The notes: generated by a model from the letters alone, not told the origin. Counted from the first letter of the stretch, positions 35,422-44,469 are shown. The stretch is 64,000 bases of DNA from Sporolactobacillus kofuensis (GCF_024125425.1 NZ_JAMXWN010000013.1:1-64000); one strand, 5' to 3'. A program made the numbers and translations.

Positions 35422-35736
35422 ATGAAAGCAATTGAAACGACAGAAGAATTTCAGCAAGTCATCAACACACCAAAGACAATCATGATTAAATTTGAAACCA
35501 CTTGGTGCCCGGACTGCAAAAGGTTGAACATGTACATTGATGATATTATTAAAGATTTTGACTTTGAATGGTATAGCGCGGATCGCGATCAATTTCCAGA
35601 ACTTGGACGGGATTATCAAGTACTCGGCATCCCCAGCTTGCTGGCTTTCAAGAACGGTAAAAAAATAGCACATCTTCGTGCCGATGACCAATCACCAGAA
35701 GAAATTCGTGCCTATCTAGAAACAATTGAAGCTTAA
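35422..35736 (+). CDS. Thioredoxin-like protein (YdbP type)
   Basis: 104-residue thioredoxin fold with the active-site motif TTWCPDCKRLN (WCxxC) near residue 30 and the cis-proline loop LGIPSLLAFKNGKK. The CPDC dipeptide differs from thioredoxin CGPC, as in the YdbP family, whose physiological partner is unknown. ATG 35422 is spaced from AGAGGAAG. It is a single gene ending at a shared terminator. Confidence 0.85.
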   Translation: MKAIETTEEFQQVINTPKTIMIKFETTWCPDCKRLNMYIDDIIKDFDFEWYSADRDQFPELGRDYQVLGIPSLLAFKNGKKIAHLRADDQSPEEIRAYLETIEA

Positions 35737-35749
35737 GTTTATCACTCAA

Positions 35750-35789
35750 AAAGCAGGAATGAAGATAATCTTCATTCCTGCTTTTTATC
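35750..35789. terminator. Bidirectional terminator
   Basis: AAAGCAGGAATGAAGAT pairs with ATCTTCATTCCTGCTTT (stem of 14 bp or more) flanked by A- and T-runs. It serves the convergent thioredoxin-like and cation-exporter genes. Confidence 0.88.
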
Positions 35790-35799
35790 TTTATCTTCT

Positions 35800-36738
35800 T
35801 TATCCATGTTTCTGATGTGCGCAATCTGAGCGACACTCTGCATAATGACTATTTTCGATTTGTATCGTAGAGTGTTCCAAATGGTAGTCGGCCAGCAACT
35901 GTTCTACTTGAGTCAAAATTTGGTCACGATCAACACCATCACTCACGGTCAAATGACAGCTGAGCGAATAAAATCCCGATGTGATTGTCCATATATGCAG
36001 ATCATGTAGCCCTTGCACCCCATTTAATTGGAGGATGCGACTGCGAACCTCCTCCAGATCTAAATTTTCAGGTTTCGCTTCCATCAAAATATTTACCGAT
36101 TGGCGCGTAACACCCCATCCGCTCTTTAAGATAATGAGGGATACGAGGATACTTGCAATCGGGTCTGCAATCACCCAACCGAACCACATGATCATGAGTG
36201 AGGCAACGATAGCTCCAACCGAGCCAAGCAAATCTCCAAGTACATGGAGAAAAGCACTCCGTATATTCAGGTTCTCTTCTTTTTCTCCATGGATGAGAAG
36301 CCCTGCGACAACAATATTGACAACAAGTCCAATGCTCGCAATGAACAACATCTCACTGCTTGCGACAGATTGCGGCACGCGTAAGCGTGAGATTGCTTCG
36401 ATGATTATTACTAATGAAATAATAAGGAGCAATACCCCGTTAAAAAGTGCGGCTAAGATTTCAAATCGCTTGTAACCGAAGGTTTTATTAGTGTTGGCAG
36501 AAGCTCTTGCACTGACTACCATGGCGATAAAACTTAATCCTAATGAGACAGCATCGCTCAGCATATGGCCAGCATCTGATAACAAAGTTAGACTATGACT
36601 CAAAAAGCCGCCAATCGCTTCCACGATCATGAACACCGATATAATTAAAAAACTGATAAAGAGCAATTTCTGATTGTTAGATGGATGATGATGCTCATGA
36701 TTCTGTGTACTTTCATGATTTTTGTTGTGCGTGTCCAA
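35800..36738 (-). CDS. czcD: Cation diffusion facilitator (CzcD-like)
   Basis: Zn/Co/Cd exporter of the CDF family, 312 residues. A histidine-rich N-terminus (ESTQNHEHHHPSNN) precedes six membrane segments; the metal site residues appear as LLSDAGHMLSDAVSLGLS (HxxxD in TM2) and HVLGDLLGSVGAI (TM5). A soluble domain at the end carries metal ligands (HDLHIWTITSG, HYAECRSDCAHQKHG). TTG start follows GCGAGGCG. A regulator gene is not adjacent; a likely ArsR-type operator is upstream. Confidence 0.9.
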   Translation of the reverse strand: MDTHNKNHESTQNHEHHHPSNNQKLLFISFLIISVFMIVEAIGGFLSHSLTLLSDAGHMLSDAVSLGLSFIAMVVSARASANTNKTFGYKRFEILAALFNGVLLLIISLVIIIEAISRLRVPQSVASSEMLFIASIGLVVNIVVAGLLIHGEKEENLNIRSAFLHVLGDLLGSVGAIVASLMIMWFGWVIADPIASILVSLIILKSGWGVTRQSVNILMEAKPENLDLEEVRSRILQLNGVQGLHDLHIWTITSGFYSLSCHLTVSDGVDRDQILTQVEQLLADYHLEHSTIQIENSHYAECRSDCAHQKHG

Positions 36739-36773
36739 TGCGTATCGCCTCGCTTACCGTAAATGCCTAATAA

Positions 36774-36808
36774 CAATTGAACATATGTTTAATCGTTCAT
36801 ATGTATAG
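36774..36808 (-). promoter_or_regulatory. Possible ArsR/CzrA-type operator of czcD
   Basis: On the minus strand ATATGAAC...ATATGTTCA forms an imperfect inverted repeat (CATATG cores at 36782-36787 and 36799-36804), similar to zinc-sensing ArsR-family sites (ATATGAAC / GTTCATAT). It lies 35-70 bp upstream of the czcD start. Confidence 0.4.
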
Positions 36809-36925
36809 TATCGTTCTTACATAATAAAGTGTCAATATTTCTTGCATTTTCTGACGACCATTTTACACAAGCCACAACGAATTTGTTATACTTCTAACAC
36901 AAGTCATAAGATTGAGGGCGTACAC

Positions 36926-37315
36926 ATGATCACTATAACAGGCATTCACCACTGTGCGATTATTTGTTCTGATTACGAGCGAGCCAAACATTTTTACGTT
37001 GATTTGCTTGAATTTAAGATTCTTGAGGAAACCTATCGTGCAGAAAGGCATTCTTATAAACTCGACCTTTCGTTACCTGATGGGTCGCAAATTGAATTAT
37101 TTTCCTTTCCCGCACCGCCTAATCGACAGACACAACCAGAGGCATGTGGGCTGCGACATCTTGCGTTTAAGGTACCCAATGTTGCGGTTGCTGTCCGAGA
37201 GTTAAACGACAAAGGTATTGTTACGGAGCCGATTCGAATCGATCCATTAACAAGTAAGCCATTCACATTTTTCAGAGATCCTGATGATTTGCCACTCGAG
37301 CTCTATCAGACTTAA
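36926..37315 (+). CDS. VOC-family protein (glyoxalase-like)
   Basis: 129-residue vicinal-oxygen-chelate fold with two beta-alpha-beta-beta-beta repeats: ITGIHHCAIICSDYERAKHFYVDLL and LRHLAFKVPNVAVAVRELNDKGI. Metal ligands fit the histidine of HHCAI, the glutamate in GSQIELF, RHLAF and the glutamate at LELYQT. Relatives (YwkD/SMU1112c type) are annotated as glyoxalases, but the substrate is not proven. ATG 36926 follows GAGGGCG. It precedes deoD by 67 bp in the same direction. Confidence 0.8.
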   Translation: MITITGIHHCAIICSDYERAKHFYVDLLEFKILEETYRAERHSYKLDLSLPDGSQIELFSFPAPPNRQTQPEACGLRHLAFKVPNVAVAVRELNDKGIVTEPIRIDPLTSKPFTFFRDPDDLPLELYQT

Positions 37316-37382
37316 CTCCATTGTGCTTCGATTACATGTTAAAATAAAAGAGATTTGATACATAATTAAAGGAGGAAAAGCG

Positions 37383-38090
37383 TTGAGTATTCATATTGAA
37401 GCAAAACCAGGCGAAATTGCGGACCGCATTTTACTTCCTGGCGATCCGCTCCGTGCCAAATATATTGCAGAAACATATCTCGAGAATGCGGTACAGTACA
37501 ACAATGTCAGGGGGATGCTTGGCTATACAGGAACGTATAAAGGTCAAAGAATTTCTGTCCAAGGAACGGGAATGGGCATCCCATCAATTTCAATCTATAC
37601 CAATGAACTTATTCGCGACTATGGTGTGAAAAAGTTGATTCGCGTCGGTACATGCGGCGGTGTTCAGAAAGATATTCATGTTCGCGATGTCATCCTTGCG
37701 ATGTCGGCGACAACGGATTCATCCGTGAACCATAGCACATTCCCTACAATTGATTTTGCACCTACTGCGAATTTCGACTTGCTCCAGAAAGCTTATTCGA
37801 TCGGCAGAGAACTTGGAATCGTTTTACGCGCCGGAAATGTCCTTTCAGCCGATGTCTTTTATCGTGACAGTATGGATATTGTGAAAAAGCTTGGTGAATA
37901 TGGCGTACTTGCTGTTGAAATGGAAACCTCTGCCTTATACACTTTAGCAGCAAAATATGGTGCACAAGCTCTGACGATCCTCACGGTCAGCGATCATATA
38001 TTCACTGATGAGGACGATACGACTGCTGCAGAACGGCAAACGTCCTTTAATTCTATGATCAAAATTGCACTTGAAACGGCAATTAACTAA
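37383..38090 (+). CDS. deoD: Purine nucleoside phosphorylase DeoD
   Basis: Hexameric (high-molecular-mass) PNP, acting on adenosine, inosine and guanosine. 235 residues with [62 protein letters not shown] and the catalytic aspartate in [13 protein letters not shown] start follows AAGGAGGAAAAGCG. It may compensate for the frameshifted pupG. Confidence 0.94.
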   Translation: MSIHIEAKPGEIADRILLPGDPLRAKYIAETYLENAVQYNNVRGMLGYTGTYKGQRISVQGTGMGIPSISIYTNELIRDYGVKKLIRVGTCGGVQKDIHVRDVILAMSATTDSSVNHSTFPTIDFAPTANFDLLQKAYSIGRELGIVLRAGNVLSADVFYRDSMDIVKKLGEYGVLAVEMETSALYTLAAKYGAQALTILTVSDHIFTDEDDTTAAERQTSFNSMIKIALETAIN

Positions 38091-38104
38091 TTTATTTTAC
38101 ATGA

Positions 38105-38147
38105 AAAGCAATGACCCAGAGCCATGCTCCGGATCATTGCTTTTTTG
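38105..38147 (+). terminator. Terminator of deoD
   Basis: AAAGCAATGA and TCATTGCTTT arms with an inner partial stem, followed by a T-run. Confidence 0.8.
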
Positions 38148-38224
38148 TACTACAAATTTATTGCCTAACCATTCATTGGAAGTTCGCATTATGCTCGAAT
38201 GAAACATAACATGTGAACGAAGCT

Positions 38225-38692
38225 TCACTTGTTTTCTTTACCCCTCTTTAAGAAATACTCGTTTATAATGATACGATGATTTTTTAAAATAAGATCAGGG
38301 AGATTTTCAATGGAACGAAATTCAAAGGTTTCGGATTCCTTTGAATCAATCTTCCATTCACCAGCCACCATCTCTGCTAAATACGCAATCGTTACTGGAA
38401 AATACTGGTCGCCATTTGCAGCTCGTGAAGGCGTCTTTACCCCGGAATATACTTGAAATAATTGCAGATTGTGAATGGTTAATCCGGTCTCTTCAAACAC
38501 TTCACGTTTCGCTGTTTCTTCAGCCGTCTCCCCTAATTCCATTAAGCCGCCAGGCAATCCCCAGTACTGTTCCGGATATTTACGTTTTTGAAGCAAAACA
38601 GCTCCTTGTTTATCAACAATTAATGCAACAGCCCCGACCAACATTACCGGATAATGACCAATCTGCTTTCGAAGTTCTTGTACGTATCCCAT
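38225..38692 (-). CDS. Nudix hydrolase
   Basis: 155-residue Nudix protein. The box GGLMELGETAEETAKREVFE followed by ETGL matches the GX5EX7REUXEEXGU consensus completely. Flanking segments (MLVGAVALIVDKQGAVLLQKR, PEQYWGLPGG, NGDQYFPVTIAYLAEM) resemble uncharacterised MutT-like proteins acting on nucleotide derivatives. It starts one base after the permease stop and so is the second gene of that pair. Confidence 0.85.
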   Translation of the reverse strand: MGYVQELRKQIGHYPVMLVGAVALIVDKQGAVLLQKRKYPEQYWGLPGGLMELGETAEETAKREVFEETGLTIHNLQLFQVYSGVKTPSRAANGDQYFPVTIAYLAEMVAGEWKIDSKESETFEFRSIENLPDLILKNHRIIINEYFLKRGKENK

Positions 38693-38693
38693 C

Positions 38694-39794
38694 CTACTTC
38701 ACCTCATTTTGGTTTCTCCACTGTTTGCGCAATTGAACCAGTTGATAAACCCTCGTAACAATGACTTTGCAAACGGCATAAAATGGAATTGCAAGCAGCA
38801 TACCAATAATCCCCGCCAAATTGCCGGCTACCAACAATAGGCAGATGATTGTTAGTGGGTGAATATCCAGTTTTCTTCCCATAACAAGCGGAGAAATGAC
38901 GTTTCCTTCTATCTGTTGGACAACTGTAACCCCAACAATGACATAGACAGCGAGTATAGGAGACTGAATAAAAGCCACGATGACAGCGGGAATCGTAGCG
39001 ATAAAGGAGCCAACGAATGGAATCACATTTGTAAAAAGAATCACAAGTGCTAGTACCAAAGAATAGTGAAGCCCGATGATTAAATACCAAATATAAATGA
39101 AAATAAAGTCAAAAAGCAAAACAATCATTTGTCCCTGTATATACCCACTAATCGTCTGATCCATATCTTTTAGAATTTCATGTGCTTTGTCTTGATGTTC
39201 TTCTGGAACAAATTTCATTACCCCACGCGACATGCGGTTGCCGTCTTTTAATAGATAAAAGAGTATGAATGGAACAGTCACAATAATCAGTACGGTACCT
39301 GTAACCGATTGAATGATTGAAAGGACATTATTCCCAATGGCCGTAACCATTGTTGAGAATGATTTTGAGAATCGATTTGCAAAATCAAGATATGGAATTT
39401 CATCGAGATGCATTTTGGAAAACAGTTCACTCTGCTGAAAATTGACGAGTTGATCCCCAAGCTGCTGAATTAACCCCGGCATAGTAGTAATTAGTGAAAG
39501 AAATTGATTATATAATACCGGACCAAATGAGAGAATAAGCAGCGTGATGCCACCAATCACAATAAGATAGATAATAATTATGGCTATTACTTTAGGTATC
39601 TTTAATCGAACCAATCCTCGAACAAGTGGGCGCAACAGATAATACAATAATCCTGAGATGATGAGTGGGGCAGCAAGGGAGGTAAACAGCACCCCAACGG
39701 GTTGAAGAATAAAAGTAAGCTTCGAACCTACCATTAATATTACGAGAATGATTAATAACCAAACGGCAAAACGAAAGTACTTAGACTGTGGCAT
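38694..39794 (-). CDS. AI-2E family transporter (UPF0118)
   Basis: Polytopic membrane protein, 366 residues, about eight membrane segments, with the family pattern LLYYLLRPLVRGLVRLKIPKV near the N-terminus and ILFTNVIPFVGSFIATIPAVI, QQIEGNVISPLVMGRKLDIHP in the C-terminal half. Family members include AI-2 exporters and Na+/H+ antiporters, so the cargo is open. ATG follows AGAAGGGGAAATCAA. First gene of a two-gene operon with a Nudix hydrolase. Confidence 0.85.
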   Translation of the reverse strand: MPQSKYFRFAVWLLIILVILMVGSKLTFILQPVGVLFTSLAAPLIISGLLYYLLRPLVRGLVRLKIPKVIAIIIIYLIVIGGITLLILSFGPVLYNQFLSLITTMPGLIQQLGDQLVNFQQSELFSKMHLDEIPYLDFANRFSKSFSTMVTAIGNNVLSIIQSVTGTVLIIVTVPFILFYLLKDGNRMSRGVMKFVPEEHQDKAHEILKDMDQTISGYIQGQMIVLLFDFIFIYIWYLIIGLHYSLVLALVILFTNVIPFVGSFIATIPAVIVAFIQSPILAVYVIVGVTVVQQIEGNVISPLVMGRKLDIHPLTIICLLLVAGNLAGIIGMLLAIPFYAVCKVIVTRVYQLVQLRKQWRNQNEVK

Positions 39795-39961
39795 TTGATT
39801 TCCCCTTCTATAGCGATCACCGGTGTGACAACGCAGTATTTACACACATTGTACCCTAATTTTCATTCATTTATCCAATCAATTCCGAACAATACTTTTA
39901 TAATCGTAAACTCAGAATAAGAAAAACTAAAAAAACACTCCATCCAGATGGTGCATCAAGT

Positions 39962-40003
39962 GTGCTTCGACCACTCGCTCCAGCAGGCGTCTCGCACGTT
40001 CGT
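39962..40003. repeat. Dispersed repeat, decayed copy
   Basis: GTGCTTCGACCACTCGCTCC joined to GCAGGCGTCTCGCACGTTCG. It retains the left and right edges of copies A/B, with the centre lost. Confidence 0.6.
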
Positions 40004-40086
40004 GTTTGACTTTTAACTTGTACCAACTATGACTGTGCAAATACGAACACTGATACCATCCAAATTTATATACGCTCTCTTGTACA

Positions 40087-40119
40087 AAAAAAAACAGTTC
40101 CGCATGGGGCAGGACTGTT
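40087..40119 (-). terminator. Terminator of the acoABC operon
   Basis: AACAGT and ACTGTT arms with a partly paired inner stem and nine T on the minus strand. It is about 40 bp after the acoC stop. Confidence 0.75.
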
Positions 40120-40159
40120 CTCATTGACTAACTCAATTTTTGAAGCGATTGATCTCTTT

Positions 40160-41401
40160 TTAGAGTACAAGTTTAAATGGTTTCTCAAGATTCGCCTTAA
40201 TAGCGGCGAGGAACGATGCAGCAGGTGCGCCATCAATTGCTCGGTGATCAAAGGTGAGGCTAAGTGGAAGCATGCTCCGCTTCTTCAGTTCGTCACCGAA
40301 ATAAACGGGTTGCTCACTAATTGTACCCACACCGAGAATCCCGACTTCGGGAGGATTCAGCACAGGTGTAAAGAAACCAATACCATAAGTTCCAAGTGAA
40401 GTAATCGTAAATGTAGAACCGTTTAATTGAAGTTGGTTCATTTCTGATGCACGCGCCAATTTACTCGCTTTCCTAATTTCTCGAGAGATTGCACTGAGTG
40501 ATTTTCGATCTGCGTCTTGAATCACCGGTACAACAAGTCCTTCAGGTAGAGCAATTGCAACACCAAGATGCACCGAATCAAACGTCGTTATCGAGTCTCC
40601 TTGATAGAGACTATTCATTTCCTTATGATCAAGGAGCGCATTGATTGCCGCTTTTGCAATAAAATCGGTAATGGTTAAGCGCACTTCATCATTAATCTGG
40701 TAGGCTTCTCTTGCTTTTTTCTGAAAGGCCAGTAATTCCGTAACATCAGCTGTAGTTTGCAAGGTGAGCTGTGCGGTTTGTTGCAAACTCTGGAACATGC
40801 GTTCTGAGATAACCTTCCGCATCCCGGTCACCCGTTTTGTCGTTCCACCAATCGATGGAGGTGTAGCTGAAGGTTTTTCCTCGATCTCAATTGTCTTGTT
40901 TTCCGGTTCTACTTTTTGAGTATTTGCAGCATGTTCGACATCAGCCTTTGTAATTCTGCCTAATGGTCCTGAACCGGTAACTGTGGATAGATTAACCTTC
41001 ATGATTTTAGACAGTCTTCTTGCAGCAGGAGATACACGAAGTCTAGGTTCTTCTTCAGAAGCAATTGCTGTAGCTTGATTGATCTCCACAGTAGGAACAT
41101 CAGAATCTTCTTGCGTAGGTTGAATCAAAGATGTCGGTTCACCCGGCTCATTTATTGATTCACCTGGTGAACCAATGTATCCTAATGGTTTGCCGATCGG
41201 CACTATATCATCAACATCCGCCTCAATTTCGATCAACACACCTTCCTCAGGTGCTTCGAGTTCTTTTTCAATTTTATCTGAACTGATTGAAACTACAGAT
41301 TCGCCTTTTTTAACCGAATCGCCTTTCTGTTTCAGCCATTCGACAACGGTTCCTTCTTCCATACCCATGCCCATTTTCGGCATAATGATTTCTACAGCCA
41401 T
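40160..41401 (-). CDS. acoC: 2-oxoacid (acetoin) dehydrogenase E2, acetyltransferase
   Basis: Dihydrolipoyl acyltransferase, 413 residues. Lipoyl domain (about 1-78) with the lipoylated lysine in SISSDKIEKELEAP; peripheral subunit-binding domain (about 125-160, RVSPAARRLSKIMKV, GPLGRITKADVE); catalytic domain (about 195-413) with TITSLGTYGIGFFTPVLNPP and the catalytic HR in SLTFDHRAIDGAPAA. The opening MPKMGMGMEEGTVVEWL is typical of acetoin or acetoin-like complexes. Third gene after acoA and acoB; no E3 gene follows. Confidence 0.85.
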   Translation of the reverse strand: MAVEIIMPKMGMGMEEGTVVEWLKQKGDSVKKGESVVSISSDKIEKELEAPEEGVLIEIEADVDDIVPIGKPLGYIGSPGESINEPGEPTSLIQPTQEDSDVPTVEINQATAIASEEEPRLRVSPAARRLSKIMKVNLSTVTGSGPLGRITKADVEHAANTQKVEPENKTIEIEEKPSATPPSIGGTTKRVTGMRKVISERMFQSLQQTAQLTLQTTADVTELLAFQKKAREAYQINDEVRLTITDFIAKAAINALLDHKEMNSLYQGDSITTFDSVHLGVAIALPEGLVVPVIQDADRKSLSAISREIRKASKLARASEMNQLQLNGSTFTITSLGTYGIGFFTPVLNPPEVGILGVGTISEQPVYFGDELKKRSMLPLSLTFDHRAIDGAPAASFLAAIKANLEKPFKLVL

Positions 41402-41491
41402 GTACTTTTCGCTCCTTTCGGTTAAACTCAAGGATCTTCAGCTAACTAAGATAATGCTCAAGAAATAAAATACGGAGTTCATCGTCGACCA

Positions 41492-42526
41492 TCACACAGC
41501 TGAAAAAACCTTATCGCCAACCATCACACTGAATGCAGCGAGAATTTTCTCCGGTGAAGGCATGTATAGTTTTTCCAGAGGTGGAGAGAAAGGCACCGGT
41601 GCATGGGGAGCAGTCACTCTTTTAATCGGTGCGTCAAGATAATCAAAAGCTTTGTCTCCGACAATAGCTGCAATATCTGTTGCCGCACTGCAACGTGGAT
41701 ATGCTTCATCGACAATAATGAGCCGTCCGGTCTTTTTTACCGAATTGATAATCGTATCTTCATCGAGTGGGGATAATGTTCTTGGATCGATAACTTCAGC
41801 TTCAAAGCCTTTCTTCGCAAGTTGATCCGCTGCTTTCATCGCGGTATGCACTTGTTTCCCAATTCCTACAATGGTAAGATCTTTTCCAGCCCGAGTAATT
41901 TCTGCTTTTCCAAATGGAATCGTATAGAAGCCTTCACCGACTTCCCCCTTCATTCCATAGAGCGTCTTATCCTCAAATACGATGACCGGATCATCGTCAA
42001 AAATAGCATTGAGAAGTAATCCCTTCATATCATATGGATTGCTCGGAACGACAACCTTCAATCCAGGAATATGAGTGAATAGCGCATACAAACTCTGTGA
42101 ATGTTGTGCAGCCGCATTAAATCCTGCTCCATCTATTGTACGAATGGTGAGTGGGACCTTGGCTTTTCCTCCAAACATATAGTGGAACTTCGCTGCTTGG
42201 TTCATTACTTCGTCCAAGCAACTACCGATAAAATCATTAAACATAAGTTCTGAAATCGGTCGCAATCCGGTAGCTGCAGCGGAGACTGCTGCCCCCATAT
42301 ATCCGGATTCAGCTATGGGCGTATCGATAACACGATCACGGCCAAATTCTTCGACAATGCCTTTGGTGACACCAAAAACACCGCCCCATGCGCCTTGGTC
42401 TTGCAAATGATCGACTTCGGCACCTCCCGCTACATCTTCACCAATTAAGATAACGCTTTCATCTTTACGCATTGCCAAACGAATCGCATCATTTATTGCA
42501 TCTGAATAACTCATTTTGACTGCCAT
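41492..42526 (-). CDS. acoB: 2-oxoacid (acetoin) dehydrogenase E1 beta
   Basis: Beta subunit of the thiamine-diphosphate-dependent E1, 344 residues. Motifs: VILIGEDVAGGAEVDHLQDQ, GGVFGVTKGI, DTPIAESGYMGAAVSAAATG, FNAAAQHSQSLYALFTHIPG and VDEAYPRCSAATDIAAIV. The Q in DHLQDQGAWGG insert is typical of AcoB-like enzymes. ATG 42526 lies after GGAGGTGCTTGCA; the frame extends three codons upstream. It lies between acoA and acoC with 30 and 90 bp gaps. Confidence 0.85.
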   Translation of the reverse strand: MAVKMSYSDAINDAIRLAMRKDESVILIGEDVAGGAEVDHLQDQGAWGGVFGVTKGIVEEFGRDRVIDTPIAESGYMGAAVSAAATGLRPISELMFNDFIGSCLDEVMNQAAKFHYMFGGKAKVPLTIRTIDGAGFNAAAQHSQSLYALFTHIPGLKVVVPSNPYDMKGLLLNAIFDDDPVIVFEDKTLYGMKGEVGEGFYTIPFGKAEITRAGKDLTIVGIGKQVHTAMKAADQLAKKGFEAEVIDPRTLSPLDEDTIINSVKKTGRLIIVDEAYPRCSAATDIAAIVGDKAFDYLDAPIKRVTAPHAPVPFSPPLEKLYMPSPEKILAAFSVMVGDKVFSAV

Positions 42527-42556
42527 TGCAAGCACCTCCGGATTTCACAGATCGAA

Positions 42557-43552
42557 TTAATAAGAAACATAGACGTCGGTTGTCACTTCACCTTCACCTG
42601 GAAACGGACTTTCCTCACTAAATCGAATAGCTTCCTCAATCGCTGCCTTCACTTGATCGTCAATCTCTCTAATGTCCTCTTCAGACAAAATCTTGTGCTC
42701 TTTCACAAATTGCTGATAGCGTAAAATGGCATCATCATCTGTAACTGCTTTTTGCTGCATGTCTTTATCTTTATAGGATTGTGTATCACCTTCAAAATGT
42801 CCGAAGTCACGATAGGTGAGACATTCCAGAATTGTTGGTCCTTCTCCGTTGCGTGCACGTTCCACTGCCTTACCCGCTGCTTCATATACAGCAGCTAAGT
42901 CTTTTCCGTCCACAGTCTCCCCGGAAATTTTATACACTTTGGCAAAGTCTGAAATTCGATCAGCTGCAGCAGCATAATCGAATGTGGATGCCTCACCAAA
43001 TCCATTATTTTCACACACAAAAATAACCGGAAGCTTCCAAATCGCAGCCATATTCACTGCTTCATGAAATGTGCCGTGATTGCTTGCGCCGTCTCCAAAG
43101 AAGCAAACAGCTACATCATTTGTTTTTTTCACCTTTGCAGTTAATCCTGCACCAATTGCAAGTGGTAATCCTGCGCCAACAATTCCGTTCGCTCCGAGCA
43201 TCCCCTTCGATACATCTGCGATATGCATCGAGCCGCCTTTTCCTTTACATAGACCGGTGGCACGTCCAAATATTTCCGCCATCATCCCATTTAGATCACA
43301 GCCTTTGGCAATACAATGCCCATGCCCACGATGAGTACTTGTGATGCTGTCATTATCTGTAAGATGTGCACAAACACCTACTGCAACAGCTTCTTCACCG
43401 GCATAAAGGTGCACAAAACCAGGAATTTCTCCTTTCGCAAAGATGTCATGAACTGCGGTTTCAAATTGGCGAATTTCTTGCATTTTAGTATAAATCCATC
43501 TTGCGGTGTCAACGGTCATGTCTTTTGCGGATGCTTGTGTTTCTGTTTGCAT
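42557..43552 (-). CDS. acoA: 2-oxoacid (acetoin) dehydrogenase E1 alpha
   Basis: E1 alpha subunit, 331 residues. Recognisable are FVHLYAGEEAVAVGVCAHL, STHRGHGHCIAKGCDLNGMM, CKGKGGSMHIADVSKGMLGANGIVG and the thiamine-diphosphate motif GDGASNHGTFHEAVNMAAIW ending in ENN. This pattern is that of AcoA/acetoin dehydrogenase or related pyruvate-type enzymes. ATG 43552 follows GGGAGGAG. A cre site and a further inverted repeat lie in the 5' leader, suggesting carbon catabolite repression plus a second regulator. Confidence 0.85.
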   Translation of the reverse strand: MQTETQASAKDMTVDTARWIYTKMQEIRQFETAVHDIFAKGEIPGFVHLYAGEEAVAVGVCAHLTDNDSITSTHRGHGHCIAKGCDLNGMMAEIFGRATGLCKGKGGSMHIADVSKGMLGANGIVGAGLPLAIGAGLTAKVKKTNDVAVCFFGDGASNHGTFHEAVNMAAIWKLPVIFVCENNGFGEASTFDYAAAADRISDFAKVYKISGETVDGKDLAAVYEAAGKAVERARNGEGPTILECLTYRDFGHFEGDTQSYKDKDMQQKAVTDDDAILRYQQFVKEHKILSEEDIREIDDQVKAAIEEAIRFSEESPFPGEGEVTTDVYVSY

Positions 43553-43581
43553 TCTGACTCCTCCCGTCATTTACCACATAC

Positions 43582-43605
43582 CAAAATTGGCACACACCAA
43601 TTTTG
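43582..43605. promoter_or_regulatory. Perfect inverted repeat in the acoA leader
   Basis: CAAAATTGG (43582-43590), 6 bases, CCAATTTTG (43597-43605). It lies 30 bp upstream of acoA and abuts the cre site, so it may be an operator or an RNA hairpin. No T-run follows. Confidence 0.7.
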
Positions 43606-43617
43606 TAAGCGGTTACT
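43604..43617. promoter_or_regulatory. CcpA binding site (cre) of acoABC
   Basis: TGTAAGCGGTTACT matches the cre consensus TGWAANCGNTNWCA in all but the last base. It lies about 10-25 bp downstream of the predicted transcription start, where CcpA would block elongation. Confidence 0.7.
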
Positions 43618-43626
43618 TTCACAACA

Positions 43627-43655
43627 ATAATACCTCAATTATAAAAGTTAGGCAA
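43627..43655 (-). promoter_or_regulatory. Sigma-A promoter of acoABC
   Basis: On the minus strand TTGCCT (43655-43650), 17-base spacer, TATTAT (43632-43627). It is 75 bp upstream of the acoA start. Confidence 0.65.
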
Positions 43656-43686
43656 AAAAATAGATTTACAAATTTCGCATCTTTAC

Positions 43687-44469
43687 TTATTTCATCTTTA
43701 AAAATGCTCCAAAAAATTTCACAAAAATACCTGGTGTGATTTGAAAAAGCTTGGCACCAATAGCCATGTACCATGGAAGGTTGAGTTCACGTTTGTTCCG
43801 TTCAATAGCATTGAACACTCTTTCTGCAACGTGATGGGGCTCCAATAAAAAACGTCCCGCTGATTCCACATAATGACCGGACGGATCTGCAATATTCAGA
43901 AAAGGGGTGCGAATCGGACCTGGATTCACAACCAATACGCGAAGGCCTTCATTTTCAAGTTCCATGCGCAGTCCATCAGAAAAACCTATAACGGCATGTT
44001 TCGTCGCTCCATACACAATTGATTTAGGCGTGGTCACCTTTCCCGCCATTGAAGCGATATTGACCAACTGTTTCCGTTCCCCTTTAAGAAGCAAAGGCAG
44101 TGCAGCTTTTGAACAAGCAATTAACCCAAGAACATTGACTTTGAACATATGCTCAATGCTCTGATCAGTCATTTCTGTAAATCTTTGAAATTGGCCATAG
44201 CCTGCACAATTAATGCAAATGTCGATAATGCCAAATTGATCTTCTATTTTTCTAAAAACATCAGAGACAGCTTCGGATTTGGTAATGTCAAGCGTCATAC
44301 TGAATGCTCGACCACCCTCACTATTAATTTGTTGCTTAATTTCAGTAAGTCTCTTCTCATTCCGTGCAAGCAGCACCACTATTGCTCCTTTTTGGGCAAA
44401 GAGCAACGCTAACTCACTGCCTAATCCACTTGAAGCTCCTGTAATCACAACAACTCTATTCTTAAGCAT
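43687..44469 (-). CDS. yqjQ: Short-chain dehydrogenase, YqjQ-like
   Basis: NAD(P)-dependent SDR oxidoreductase, 260 residues. The cofactor motif TGASSGLG is near residue 10, NCAGYG follows, the catalytic serine is in VNIASMAG and the YxxxK motif is YGATKHAVIGFSDGL. The C-terminal region (ITPGIFVKFFGAFLKMK) is hydrophobic and suits membrane association. Matches B. subtilis YqjQ in length and in linkage with rnz. Substrate unknown. Confidence 0.8.
   Translation of the reverse strand: MLKNRVVVITGASSGLGSELALLFAQKGAIVVLLARNEKRLTEIKQQINSEGGRAFSMTLDITKSEAVSDVFRKIEDQFGIIDICINCAGYGQFQRFTEMTDQSIEHMFKVNVLGLIACSKAALPLLLKGERKQLVNIASMAGKVTTPKSIVYGATKHAVIGFSDGLRMELENEGLRVLVVNPGPIRTPFLNIADPSGHYVESAGRFLLEPHHVAERVFNAIERNKRELNLPWYMAIGAKLFQITPGIFVKFFGAFLKMK

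Larger units (their letters stand above)
39795..40159. other. Intergenic region with repeat fragment and terminator
   Basis: 365 bp without a credible gene. It holds a fragment of the dispersed repeat (39962-40003) and the acoABC terminator (40087-40119). The rest is AT-rich. Confidence 0.7.

Noticed and set aside
36774-36808. A Fur/Zur box for the cation exporter
   Set aside because: The inverted repeat (CATATG cores with GTTC) fits ArsR/CzrA-type sites better than the 7-1-7 Fur pattern.
40066-40251. Small frames over the acoC end and terminator
   Set aside because: Antisense shadows of acoC with no ribosome site.
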